Shown here one piece after another: positions 1 through 11,351 of a stretch of DNA of 64,000 nucleotides; position 1 is the stretch's first letter, and each line of letters begins with the position of its first letter. The position numbers and the translations under genes were made by a program. The notes under the pieces were generated by a model, which saw only the letters and a list, made by a program, of their open reading frames with translations, did not search any database and was not told the DNA's origin. Where the stretch lies: positions 1 through 64,000 of the forward strand of contig JABLUY010000049.1 in assembly GCA_013306675.1 (NCBI GenBank), read 5' to 3'. The stretch comes from Thraustochytrium sp. TN22 (Eukaryota > Sar > Bigyra > Thraustochytrida > Thraustochytriidae).

Positions 1-798
1 GCCGCGCTGCGCCGCGCCGCGCCGCGCCGCGCCGCGCCGCGCCGCGCCGCGCCGCGCCGGAGTGTGCGGAGCGTGCGGAGCGCGCGAAGCGGATTGGGGA
101 ATGTAAATGGATGGATGGATGCGCGCGCGGTGATGAACTGGATGGCGGGATGGACCTGCCGGCGACGCGCGCCGCGCGGGCAGAGAGAGGGAGAGCGGTG
201 CGGAGAGCGGCGTGGAGAGCGGCGCGGAGAGCGGCGAGGAGAGCGCCGGCCCGCGAGCCCGGCGTGCTCGCGTGCGCCTGAGCGCGCTCTCGCTCGCTAG
301 CTAGCGGGCGCTAGCGGCTAGATGTTCGCCGCGGCGGCACGTGCGCGGCCAGTGCCATTGGCGAGTGCAGGTACGCATGGTCAAGGAACATCACACACAT
401 GAGGAACGGCATTTATACACTTGAAGAGGACGCAAGAGGACGCAAGAGGACGAGGACGAGGACGAGGACGAGGATGCACAAGGATCATTAGAGAATCAAG
501 AACGGTGGCTTCCTCGCCTTCCTCGCTTTCCTGCGCTTTCCTGCGCTTTCCTGCGCTTTCCTGGCTTTCCTGCGCTTTCCTCTCCGAGTCGGAGGTGAGG
601 CTGGTGCAAGGCGGCGAGAGCGTCCTGATGAAAGTGGCAGCAGTGGCCCCAGCTGGGTTGATCAGAGCTCTCTCTCAGTGACTCAGTCAAGGACGCGGAC
701 AAGAGCGCAGGCAACATCGGTGAAAACACATAGGAATGGTGGGGCCTTGTCAGCCAGACAGAAAGAAACCCCACCAACGTCGCAAATAAGGAGGGGTT
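1..798. other. gene-free left end with simple repeats
   Basis: No convincing gene is seen here; the short open frames are low-complexity. A GCCGC-type pentamer run fills about the first 57 bases. A GAGGAC/GAGGACGCAA run lies at about 424-475 and a 10-bp CTGCGCTTTC repeat at about 527-585. The right part is the 3' flank of the minus-strand membrane protein gene that ends at 799. No polyadenylation signal could be assigned. Confidence 0.6.
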
Positions 799-3700
799 TT
801 AATGCTTGAGACCACGACGCGGGGGAGGCGAAGAGGGCTCAAGGGAGTCGTCGGAGTCGTCGCCGTCGTCATCGTGGGCGGCGGCCGCGTCCATGTCCCT
901 GGCAATCTCATCCTGGGTGGCGGGACGGCGAAGGCGCTTCATGATCTCGGAGAGTGTCGTGGTGGCCATGCTGGCGAGGGACGAGCCCTCGCCAGATGCA
1001 TCGTCAGGGCCGCTGGTGCGGGAAGTACGGCGCGTGCTGAAGCTGGTGCCGGTGAAGGAGAAAATGTCGGCGATACCGTTCTCGTTGGTGGCACGCTGGC
1101 GCAGGAGGTCGAGCAGCTCGGTGGTAGACTCGTTCTTGGCGTTGACGGAGGCGCCCGAGGCGGACTCGTCCTCGCGGCGGTGGAAGGCGCGCGCATACTT
1201 TGGATTGGCCAAGATGTAGTAGGAGCGGATGCCGCTGATGGCGCCCGCGTCAACGGCCTGCTCGAAGGTCAGCTGACGGTCGTCCTCGTAGGAGTCCTCA
1301 AGGATGAAGGTGAGGTCCTTGTTCTTGATGTACTTGTCCACGCACGCCCCGATGACCTTGCGGGCCTTGTTGAGAAAGCGCAGACCGAAGCGGAAGTTGC
1401 GCAGCACCTTCCAGATGAGAAAGGCAAGCAGCAAGAGAAGGTTCGGAATGGCCTGGTTGGCGAAGGCGCGCGTAGTGATTTGGTCGAAGAGGCCGGTCTC
1501 GTCAAGCTCAGCGAGCTCAGCGCTCGTTCCGTTGACGAAGTTGGAGGCATCCGTGGTGCCGAGCGAATCCGTGACGCTGGCAAAGGCGCCCAGACTGATG
1601 TCGTTCTTGGAGGTCGGGAAGATGTAAGGGCTGGTGAGCATCCAGATGCCAAAGCACAGGTGCAGCGGGCCGGCCCACTCGAGGATGTCGTTGGCCCAGA
1701 TGGCCAAGGTGCCGTTGAACTCCGCCGGCGTCCTACACACGCGCGTGAAGAAGTACTTGTCCACGCTGTTTAGAGTATCGCGCGGGCAGGCAGGCGTTGG
1801 TTAGCTCTTCGTTCCTCATCGAGCGTGCAAGCTAGCACGCAAGCAAGCTCTAGTAGCTAGCAAGCTCGCTAGCCAGCTCGCTAGCATAGTGCCAGGCGAA
1901 AACGTACGCGTAGGTGACCGGGATGGACAGGAGCGAGAAGACGAGGATAAGCGGGATGCCGGTGCAAAAGGTGAGCACCAAGTAGGCGAACATGACGCCC
2001 TGCGAGAAGCGGTACGAGAGCAGAAAGTCGGGGCCGAGGAACATCTCGTTCAGCTGCGTCTGCGACTCGGGCGTCTTGACGCGGCGGTAGATGGCCTTGG
2101 CAACTGCCAGCGTGATGGGGAAGGCGTGCGGCACAAAGATGTTGACGCAGGCGGCGAGCAGGAGGTCCACCGACACCTGTGACGAGAGCGCCGAGCATGC
2201 GCGGATGAGCGGGAGCGCGCGGCAAGCAGAGTGAGTTAGTTCCTTGTTCTCTCGCGGCCACGGGCGACCGCCACGACTCGGACGAGGGGAGGGGAGGAAA
2301 AGGTATCAGCAACGTACGACGCGGTACCACTCCTGGGTGAAGTCCGGGTAGACACCCTTGAAGAGCCAGTCGCCGAAGGAGTTGAAATCCGTGAGGAAGA
2401 TGGTCTCAAAGTCAGTGTTGACGATAAGGACGACCAGACCGGTGTTGATATAGGTCGTGAGGAAGAGGCGGCGCATGATGGTGAGCTCGCGACGCATGAC
2501 GCTGGGGAACTTCATCCAAAAGGCCGTCTGTGTGAGGAAGACGAAGATGACCGCGTTGAGCATGAGCGTCGCAAAGGTGACAAGCACCTGCACGCCGACT
2601 CTGGCGGCCTGGTTGCCGACGAAATCCTCGCAAAGGCCATCGCCAATAAAGACGCCCTCGGGCGAGGTCCCGTTCGGGAAGTCCAGGTCCGTGATGAAGA
2701 GTACCTCACACAGACACTCGGCGAGCGTAGACGCATATGCGTTATCGCCAACCGCGTCCACATAGGCAACCTCGGCGGCGGGGTCTTCAACAATGGCGAC
2801 GGCGTCCTCCCAGGAGTCCGCAGAGGCGAAGAGGCCCTCGCAAATCAGGTCGTATGTGAGGTCACCCTCGGCTGCCTCCGTGAGGCCGTCCGTGATTTCG
2901 CTGATGGTATTGGAGATCTTGTAGGGCGCAGCGGCAAACTGTTCGCGGAGACGAAAAGCGAGAGAGAGAGAAAGGGAGGGGAGAGGCAGAGATCGGGAAG
3001 GGATCGCGTTGCGCGCGGGTCAGTCGGGGGGCTCGGACGTGGGCTGGCGGACTCGCACGTGCGTCGCGCGAGAGGGCGCGAGATGGGCTTGTTGGAACTT
3101 ACGTTGATGAGAATGGAGCCGAAGACCAATGCACCGAGGAAGATGGAGAGCGCAACCGCGCGAAGGAAGCGCTCGCGCCAGGTGGCCTCCTGGTTCTCCC
3201 AGAGCAGGGTGGAGGGCGGTGGAGCCTCGGTGACCTTGATCTGATGCTCGCCGTTGAGGCAGAGCTCGGGGTCCTGCTTCCAGGAGAAGGTGAAGCGGCG
3301 GTAGAGCTTGAGGCAGTTGCGGCGCGCGCGCTGATCGTTGAAGGTGACGAAAGCAAAGAGCGCCTCGCCGAGCTCGGCCGAACGCGCGGCCTCCTCGTCG
3401 AGCTTGATGACCTTTTCGTAAATGCGGTCGTACTGCAGCTCCGCCCGGTCGCGCTTGGCGAGCGAGGCGTTGGTGCGGTCGAGATTCTTGCGGTGCGCGT
3501 CGGCGCGCGCCAGACGCGTGATGAGGCGACCGCGGCGCACACAGAGCGCGATGGCGTTGCCAGTGCCCTGCACGAGCTGCACGTCGTACACGCTCGATTG
3601 CAAGAGCTTTTCGAAGTGCGACCTGATGTCATCCGCCGAGGCGTCGGGCGGCAGATTCTCCACTTGCACGCTGTAATGTTCGATCTTGAGCACCTCGGAC

Positions 3701-4578
3701 CGAAAGCGCTTGCGCTCGCGCTGCACGAGGACCTTGGCCAGCCCCACGAAGATGAAGAAGACCAGGGTCGCGGCCGCGTCAATGATGCCGTACCAGAAGA
3801 CGAGCGTGTCGCGGTCGAGCTCGCACTTGTCGCCCGTGCAAGCGGGCGGCATGTCCACCGTGTAGATCTCCACCACCTCGGCGTCCGTCAAGTTGCCCTC
3901 CACCGGGCGGTACAGGTTGCCGAGCGTGGTCTGCACAAAGGGGACGGCCGAGTTGGAGAAATACGAGCCAGCATTCGCGTTCAGCACCAGCATGGGCGTG
4001 TACAGAAAGAGGAGCACGCTGTACATGATGCCCATCCACTTGAGCCACTTGAAGTAGCTCGCCACACCGGCGCCAAAGTGGATAAAGCCCGGCCGCCGCT
4101 TCAGGCACGGCAGGTCAAAGAAGCCCGTGTCCGACTCCCAGAACGACAGCGGCTCGCCGTTTGTGTCGGTCGGGTGGTGGCGCTGGCGGAACTTGAGCGC
4201 CAGCTCCGTCTTGGGCTTGCGGTACTCGTCGCGCAAGTCCAGGTTGAGCGTCGTCACGTCCTTGCCGCTCGCGTCGGCGCGCGCGAGCTTCGCCACCGCA
4301 CCGGCGCCCCCCTTCTCCAGCTCGGCGTCCACGTCCTCGCCGTCCTGCATCCCGTCCGGCGCGCCCTCGAAGTGCTCGCCCAGGCCGCCAACCGTGCCGC
4401 CCAGGACCTCCACGCGCACGGGGCCGGCCTCCGGGCCTGACGTGCCGGGCACCGTCTCCACCTCGTCATCCTGCTCCTCGGCATCCTGCTCCTCGTGCTC
4501 GCTCACCGGCGCCACGGCGCCCGAGTCCTTGTCCTTGTCCTTGTCATCGCCCTTGCCGCGCCCGAACAGCCAGTCCAT
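799..4578 (-). CDS. OSCA/CSC1/TMEM63-like membrane protein, four exons
   Basis: Exons on the minus strand are 4578-3103, 2938-2318, 2176-1908 and 1765-799. Introns are 164, 141 and 142 bp with GTAAGT, GTACGT and GTACGT donors and CAG-type acceptors, and the joined frame is open for about 1110 residues. The start has an ideal Kozak context (GCCGCCATGG). An acidic, lysine-rich N-terminus is followed by a first membrane segment around residues 170-200. A cytosolic RRM-like stretch contains 'VENLPPDASADDIRSHF', as in the cytosolic domain of CSC1/OSCA channels, and several more helices follow. The segment across the exon 3/4 junction (YAVDKYFFTRVCRTP) resembles the 'YWVDKxxLLRxYxxPP' block of protist members. 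The family comprises mechanosensitive or osmosensitive cation channels. The C-tail (about 250 residues) is polar and acidic. Assignment to the OSCA/TMEM16/TMC superfamily is fairly safe; channel activity is inference. Confidence 0.75.
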
Positions 4579-7500
4579 GGCGGCCGCCGCGTACTTCTCG
4601 AGCTAGCTAGAGCTGGAGTCGCACGGCAGCTGCCTTCGTGCCTGCTGGCCTGCCCGGCCCTGTTTGTGTTTGCCGTCCTGACGCCGCCTCAGGCTGGGGC
4701 CGCTGGGCCCGCTGCCAGTGAGAGTGCCTTTGCACCACGCAGCTGCCGCCCGCCACCGCGGCCACCGCGCCCGTCTCCTGGTAGTAGCCCGGGTATGAGG
4801 TGCTTCCTCCCGCGCACCTCGCCGGGGGCGGCGCGCGCCCCTCGCTGCCGCAGTCCCAGTGCCGCCGCTGGTCGAGCGCGCGAGCGCGCGAGCGAGCGAG
4901 CGAGCGAGCAAGGCGAGCTGCTGCACCAAGCCCGGGAGCGCCTCGAGCCGCGGGCGGCCCGCGATTGATGTCTGTTTCTGTCCTGTCCGTCGGCCGGCCA
5001 ACGGGCCAGCACCAGCGCGCTCCAGCGCCAGCGCGGCCGTGCTCGACCCGGCCAGCCTCAGGCCGGCCGGCCTCGGAGGGTGCGAGTGGGCGGGGCGGCA
5101 CGCGCGGCGGCGGTCTGCGCTGCGTGTCTCTACGTTGTCTGCGAGCCTGCGATCCAGCTAGAGTAGCTAGCTACTAGTCGTGCGCGAGGTTTACGGAAAC
5201 CAGCTCGGCAGCTCAGGCTGAAGCAAAGCGTGAAGCAACGTGAGTCGCGCCCAGATGCCGGGTCCGAGCCCGCCTCTGAGGAACTCGGAACGCCAGTGGT
5301 GACGGAGAGGGGCACCTACCTTCTCTTCCGCCTCCGCGCCTCCGCAGCCCGCGGCGGCCAGCCAGCTGGGCCGAGCTGGCTCAGGCCGTGCTGGGCAAGG
5401 CGGAGCTGGCTGACAGTGAGCTCCATCCGAGCCAAGGCGCGGCGCGAGCTGGCAGCCGCGCAGCCGCAGCGTCGCCCTGAGGACCCTCTGACCTGAGCTG
5501 GCCGCGCCGCGCCGCCGCGTGCGGCACGTGCTCGCTCGCCGCCGCGCAGCACGTGCAGCGGCCAGCCAAGCAAAAAAGCAAAGCTGCCGCTCTAGCTAGC
5601 TATAGCTAGCTAGCTAGCGCGCGACGGCGGCGGCGGCGCGGCCGAGTCGCGCGCGCGCTCCCGCTCCGCCCCTCTTCGCGCAGTCGACCTGGCCGCGGCG
5701 CCGTGGGCGCGGCCGCGCCTGGGCGGCTCGGAGGCAAGTCTTGACAAGATCCCAAAGCTGCGCCGGTGGGGTGCAGTACGATCATGACTGTAAATCACAG
5801 AGCTGGCAGCAGACTCGGAGGGCGGCGCGTAAAAGGAGCGTGCGGCGCAAGTAGGCGACGTCGAAGCGCAGCGCAGAGGCCGCGCTGGCCAGGCCGCCGA
5901 CTGGCCTCAGGCTGGCTCCGACAGGCCCGGCTGGCGACCAGCTCGACTACGTTTCGACCCGGGCTCGCCTTAGGCTGAGGCTCGCCCGGACTCGCCTCCG
6001 AGTCGACTCGCGGCCGCGGGCGGCCAGTCGGCGCAGCGCGCCGCGAGCCGCCAAGCTGCCTCTCCTCTCCTCCTCCTCTCGGAGCCTGCGCCTCTCGAGT
6101 CTTCAAGGAGACCAGCGCCAGCCAGCTCGCGCCGGTGCCAGCTCGCACAAGCTTGCGGTCGCGGCCGCCACGCTCACAGTCAAGCGACTTGCGCGAGCCG
6201 CGAGGACGCCGCTGCGGAGCAAGATCCGAAGCAGCCGAAGCAGCCGACGCCAGCCAAGCTTGATCATGAATCATGATGACATGCATGCAGCCATGTGCAG
6301 AACTTGAAGGACTCGGACGCCGCCGAGCCGTAAGTTTGCGGGTCCCCCAGGCCGGGCTGGTCGTAATTATAGCCCAGCCCGAGACCGGCCACGGGTGCGG
6401 TCTGCGTTCGCCGCTGCCGCAGAGTCGCAGACGCACTGGCCGAGGCCGGCCCGGCCTGGCTCGCGACGCGCGACGAGTCGAAGCGAGTACGTGGCGCCAT
6501 CAAGAAGCGCGGAGCGGGTGCACGGCAAGGCTTTGCTCGTGGCAGGCAGTAAGCTGCACATAGACGACGGCCAGGGGAAGCATCAGCCTGGCAGACACTG
6601 ACGCTGATGATTGTAGTAGCATCACGCAGTGCCAGCGCTCCGCTCGCGGCACCGTGTTGTGCCCTGGCAGGCTGACCGGGCTGGCGACGCACCCGGGCGG
6701 CGCCGCGCCGCGCCGCCGCCGGCCTGGGCTGGGTCCTTCGTGATGTGATAAGTACTTGCAGACTCTTTCTTGCAGAGACGGCGCAGAGACGCGCAGAGAC
6801 CGGCACGTTCATGTTCTCGACGCGCTTGCGCACGTTCCGAGGAAGGTTGGAACGCTCCTAGCCAGCCTGGGTGGCCCCTGGGTGCAGTGGCCCTGGGTGG
6901 TGCATGGTATTTCGCCGGACGCGTCACTGGCAGGCTCAATGAGCTTGGCAACCTTTTCCTCTCCAATCACTGGCACTGCAGCTGCGTCAAGCCAGGCCCT
7001 GCCAGAGCGACGTTGCGAAAACTCGACTTGCGTGGCTGGCGTGCTGGCCTGGTAGCTGCCACTGGAGTGACGGCCCAGCTCTGTGACGTCAAGCTCGTGC
7101 TCAGCTCAGCTCTCGCGCGCAAGCGAAGCTCGTAAAATGCTTGCCAAGCCGCTGATGACAGGCACCGTGCCACCACCTCGCACGATCGCTCGCTCGCTCG
7201 ATCGCGCTCAACCGCGTGCTCACGTCCTAGCTGAGAGCGGGCTGGCTCTGGCTGAGAGCGCTGAGAGCACGCCGTGACGGGCTTGTCCTTGCAATGGCAG
7301 GATTGTCCCGCACTTTGGAAAACCAACTTGCAGCCGCCGCTAGCTAGCTAGCTAGCTAGCCACCGGGCCAGTGGGAAATGGGAGATCGGCGTGACTGGGC
7401 GACTTGCATTTATTCCACCATCGCTCTCCAAGCCTGAGAGGTCGCTCTCCCAGCCGAAGGAAGCGCAGCCTCGCAGCAGAACCAAAGCGACTCGGAGCAG

Positions 7501-7583
7501 GGCTGTGCTTGGCAGGTCTACGCCACGCCTGAGCCTGGGCCTGCGCCTGCGCATTTCGCGCGAGTCTTCCGTCTCGCTCCTGA
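4579..7583. other. 3 kb intergenic region, no gene seen
   Basis: This lies between the divergently transcribed OSCA-like gene (left, minus) and the first RCC1-like gene (right, plus), so it must contain both promoters. The open frames are short and compositionally biased. It holds (GAGC)n at about 4868-4912, (TAGC)n/(AGCT)n runs at about 5590-5622 and 7336-7362, and several ACTCGGA/TCCGAGT words (about 5813, 5997 and 6311). A palindromic TCATGAATCATGATGACATGCATGC-like stretch lies around 6263-6290. No tRNA-like fold was found. Confidence 0.55.
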
Positions 7584-10193
7584 ATGAGGATGGCGCGCTT
7601 CCTCGCGCTCGTGCTTCTGGTGATAGTGGCGGCGTATGCGGCCTTGCGCGTCGAGGCGCAGGTGAAGGCGACGAGCCTGACTTGCGGCGCGGAGCATGCG
7701 TGCGTGGTGACCTCTGATGGTCATGTCAAATGCTGGGGCGGCAATGCATATGGGCAGCTGGGCCAAGGCGACTTCGAGGATCGCGTGGCTGACAGCAGCC
7801 TGCCGTTTGTGGACCTGGGCGTGGAGACAACGCCCATCAACGTGTCGGCGGGCACCGACCACACCTGCGTCCTGTTTGAAGATGGTTCCGTCAAGTGTTG
7901 GGGCAACAACGATGCATACCAGATGGGCCACGGCGCCCGAAATGCCTTTCCTTCAGCAGCCGCAGCCCCCTTGCTGACCCTCAGCAATGGGAGTCTCACG
8001 GAACCTGCGTATGACGTACAAGCGGGCCACAAGAGCACATGCGTTCTGCACAACGAGGGATTCGTCAACTGCTGGGGCCTCGCCGACTCCATCTGCGATG
8101 CGGAGAGAACTGACAGGATGCCTCCCGGCAACACCATTAACTGGGAAGACGGTGTGCAAACTATCACCCGCTACAATGGGGGCTTTTGTGGCACATTCGA
8201 GGATCGCAGCTTCCAGTGCATCGGTCCGGAGCCCCAGGGTGAATGGGGCGACTTCTCCCCCGCGGCTGCACCAACGGAATCACCCACACTCGGTCCTTCG
8301 GCGGCGCCGAGCGTGAACGCGGCCTGCGACCTGAGCAGGCCCGTGAGTGACATCATATTGCACCCATACGATCCTTCCGAATTCGGGGATGCATATTCCG
8401 ACTTGGATTGGGACGACGTAATCCTCAAGATGGGCTTTTCTAACTCGCTCAGCAACACGAGGTGCTCGTATAGTCCTGGATTCTACGCGTTTTGCTGGGG
8501 CGACAATTCAAATGGCCAAGCTGGATCAGAAGATGGAGTGACTCCTCAGCTCACCCGAACCGTCGTCGTCCAGCCAAACCTGCGCACCATCGCACAGATC
8601 GCGCCAGGTATCAAGCACACGTGCGCGCGCATGACAGAACGCGAGCAGGATGTGTACTGCTGGGGTTTAAGCAACCTCACTATTCCCCAAGTAGGCAGCG
8701 AGGTCACCATTCTCGGTGACGAAGAGTTTGAGATGACCTCCCTCGCCAACTTCAGCTTTGACGGCTCGGTTACCGACCTTTGTGTGGGTGAGGACTTCTC
8801 GTGCTTTCTCGTGGACGGAAGTCCACACTGCTGGGGCCCTACGGGCACCTGGGCCAGCTACAACATCAGCAGGGCCATCTCCCTGGATTTCACTTTGGCG
8901 CCCACGCTTGCACCTACGGAGAGCCCGACGGAGCTTCTCGGCATGCCCATACCTCCGGTGGTGCAAGAAGAGCTCGATGACAAGCGCAAGGTGGGTGCGC
9001 ACATCATGGAGGTGGCGGCTGTGCTCTGTGCCGCGAGCGTCGTGAGCACCATCGTGGTTGCCTTCCAGACGATGCCTGGCCTCACGACCATGCTCCCAAG
9101 AACCGCTGGCGTCTTGGGCGGCACCTTCCTGGTCGGGACTAGCGCCCCCGCCGGCGCGATCGGCGCGGGAGGCGGGAACACAGTCGGAGGCACGGACACC
9201 GAGCTCGCGTCAGACGTTTTCGCCGCCGGCTTCGAAGACCGTACTCGGGGAGCACAGACGCTCTCCAAGCAAGACGACGCCCACCAGGAATCGCGCAACG
9301 ACACCCGGCTCGATGCCGCTAAGGCGAAGATTGCCGTTCTATCCAGTGCAGTCGCTCGAAACTCCTGCACGAGGCTGGCCTTCAATTTCATACTCCACCT
9401 CGCCAAGTTCGCAATCGTGCCTCTATCCTTGCACGCCTTCGTCAACTTTGCGCTGCTACTGGACTCCGTGCGCGGAGAGCTCCCCCTCTTGCGCTACAGC
9501 GACGATACCTTCTTCGCCAGCGAGGTCGACTTTGCCTTCAGCGCCGAGACCATCGTCGAAAGCCTCCACCTCGCCGGGGATGACTTCATGATCAAGGCCT
9601 CGGGCGTCAACTTTCTCAACATATGCTCGCTCAACGCGCGCGACTGTGCATTCAGTGAGGCTGCGCTCGGAGATGTGCAATTCTACTACCTCCAGGCGTC
9701 TGCGACGCTCGCTGCACCCATGTACGTCCTCCTGGCATCGGTCGCCCTCGAGCTCGTCATCTTGATCGTGGAGACCGTTGTCTTCTTTCGTCCAATGCTC
9801 GGGAAGGTCTGCAACGTGAGTGGTGTGCCCTCCGAGGTCCCGCCCCGCCTCCAGGGGGCGACCTTTCTCATCTCCGCGGCTCTCCTCCTCACGTCTGCTG
9901 GCCTGTACCATGCCTCCGGCTTCTTCGACCTCGACGCACTCGTCTGGCTCGATAATGGCTCCGAGGTGATGCCCTACTCGACACCTTTCCTCTCTGATTC
10001 GTCCACGCACAGGCTCGAGTTCCTCTGCCCGCTCCCGTGTATGCTGACCGCCATTTGCAGGCTTGAAGGCGCCTGGCTCGCGTCCACCGACGACCGCCTC
10101 TACTACAGCGGCTACCAGCCCTACGTCATTATCGGGGTCGTCCTTTTACTCAAGGACTTCTTCGTTCTGCTCGTGCGCCGACTCGAATCCTGA
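7584..10193 (+). CDS. membrane protein with seven RCC1-type repeats (copy 1)
   Basis: The product has 869 residues in a single exon. An N-terminal signal peptide (about residues 1-26, ending VEAQ) leads into seven repeats of the form CG-x-x-H-x-C-V...C-W-G between about residues 33 and 425, for example CGAEHACV...VKCWGGNAYGQLG. Paired cysteines suggest one disulfide per blade, and seven blades fit a closed RCC1-like propeller outside the cell. A Pro/Thr stalk (TLAPTLAPTESPTE) precedes a transmembrane helix near 475-498. Further helices lie near 600-628, 705-735, 755-780 and 842-865. The start could be the ATG at 7584 or the one two codons later. A paralogue lies next door at 11352-14156 and aligns along the whole length, so the frame needs no intron. 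The ligand is unknown; a surface receptor or cell-wall role is inference. Confidence 0.75.
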   Translation: MRMARFLALVLLVIVAAYAALRVEAQVKATSLTCGAEHACVVTSDGHVKCWGGNAYGQLGQGDFEDRVADSSLPFVDLGVETTPINVSAGTDHTCVLFEDGSVKCWGNNDAYQMGHGARNAFPSAAAAPLLTLSNGSLTEPAYDVQAGHKSTCVLHNEGFVNCWGLADSICDAERTDRMPPGNTINWEDGVQTITRYNGGFCGTFEDRSFQCIGPEPQGEWGDFSPAAAPTESPTLGPSAAPSVNAACDLSRPVSDIILHPYDPSEFGDAYSDLDWDDVILKMGFSNSLSNTRCSYSPGFYAFCWGDNSNGQAGSEDGVTPQLTRTVVVQPNLRTIAQIAPGIKHTCARMTEREQDVYCWGLSNLTIPQVGSEVTILGDEEFEMTSLANFSFDGSVTDLCVGEDFSCFLVDGSPHCWGPTGTWASYNISRAISLDFTLAPTLAPTESPTELLGMPIPPVVQEELDDKRKVGAHIMEVAAVLCAASVVSTIVVAFQTMPGLTTMLPRTAGVLGGTFLVGTSAPAGAIGAGGGNTVGGTDTELASDVFAAGFEDRTRGAQTLSKQDDAHQESRNDTRLDAAKAKIAVLSSAVARNSCTRLAFNFILHLAKFAIVPLSLHAFVNFALLLDSVRGELPLLRYSDDTFFASEVDFAFSAETIVESLHLAGDDFMIKASGVNFLNICSLNARDCAFSEAALGDVQFYYLQASATLAAPMYVLLASVALELVILIVETVVFFRPMLGKVCNVSGVPSEVPPRLQGATFLISAALLLTSAGLYHASGFFDLDALVWLDNGSEVMPYSTPFLSDSSTHRLEFLCPLPCMLTAICRLEGAWLASTDDRLYYSGYQPYVIIGVVLLLKDFFVLLVRRLES

Positions 10194-11351
10194 AGACCCG
10201 AATTCAAGCTTAGGTAAAACAAAAAGCCTAGGCTACAGCCACACTCGCACTGTCACCGGTGCAGTGAGCCACTTTGACGCTCCGAGTCTTCGACGTGACG
10301 CTCTTGATGGCAGTGACGGCTCCGCTGGCAGGGCTTGTCTGACGCCCTTTTTTGAGACTCCGCACACCCCCCCGTTCTCCAAGCGGCTGCCAGCGCAGGC
10401 AGCGCCTGGCAGCCTGGCTGCCCTCGCCTGGCTGCCCTCGCCTGGCTGGCTGGCTGTTTGCTGCACTCCCTGTCCGGCTCCTGCCAGTGGCTCTTGCGCG
10501 AGCGCGGCCGGGGTCCCGCGGTCCACGGCCCGCTTCGCTGTTTGCGCGTGCGCTCGCTCCCTGCTTGCGGCGTCCACGCGACGCATCGTCGGGCTACGCC
10601 TTGAAACTTCGCTGCGCAGCCGCCGGCCAGCGGCCTGGCCGCCGCCTGCCGGCCGCGCCTGCCAGCCTGCCAGCCAGCCAGCCAGCGCCGTGCTGCGAAG
10701 GCGAGGCCTGCGCCCGTCACCGCTGCGCCGGCCGTCACCGGGCGCACCCGGGCGCACCCGCCATGTCTGGCCGGGCGCACCCCTGGCGCACGGGCGGCGG
10801 CGGCACGCGGCAAGGCTAACGTGAGGCCCGTGAGGTCACGACGACGGCGCGGCGCGGCGCGGCGCGGCGCGGGAGGGCGGCGCGGGGACGCGGCGCGCGC
10901 GGCCCAGTGCGGTGCTCTGTCCGAGTCTCATCGCTGCCGAGCAGCGGCGCAAGCGCGGGCTTGCGCGGCTCGCGCGCGAGATTCACCGCCGTGGCCGTGG
11001 CCGAGCAGCGCTTGCGCGGCTTGCGCGGCTTGCGAGGCTTGCGCAGACACTTGCGCGCGAGATTGAGCACTTGCGCGAGCGCAAATAGCCGACTTGCGGC
11101 GGTCGGACGGCGGCGTGTGGCCACATGCACGCGCGCGGCACGTGCGCGGACCCGCTGGACGCTGCGACTGGAGCCGCGCGCCGGGCTTGTCTCGCTTATT
11201 ACTCGCTCGCTCGCTCGCTCGCCCGCTCGCTCGCCCGCTCACCCGCTCGCCCGTCCGGGCTGGAGGCGCACGCAGAGCCCGATTGAACGGCGGCGCCACG
11301 GCGCGGAGCTCGACGGGCGTGCCTCGTGCGGCGCCGAGCTCGGAGCGGAGG
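10194..11351. other. spacer between the two RCC1-like paralogues
   Basis: No gene is seen. The sequence is GC-rich with CTGGC- and GGCGC-type low complexity and a TTGCGCGGC repeat near 11005-11050. A (CTCG)n run lies at about 11205-11245, just ahead of the second paralogue's start. TCCGAGT words occur near 10283 and 10919. An open frame runs from 11094 into the second gene, but its first 86 codons are compositionally biased and lack a signal peptide, so I treat them as 5' untranslated. Confidence 0.5.

Noticed and set aside
5245-5290. GGGTCCGAGCCC hairpin that resembles a tRNA T-arm
   Set aside because: It lacks the TTCRA loop, and no acceptor or anticodon stems can be built around it.
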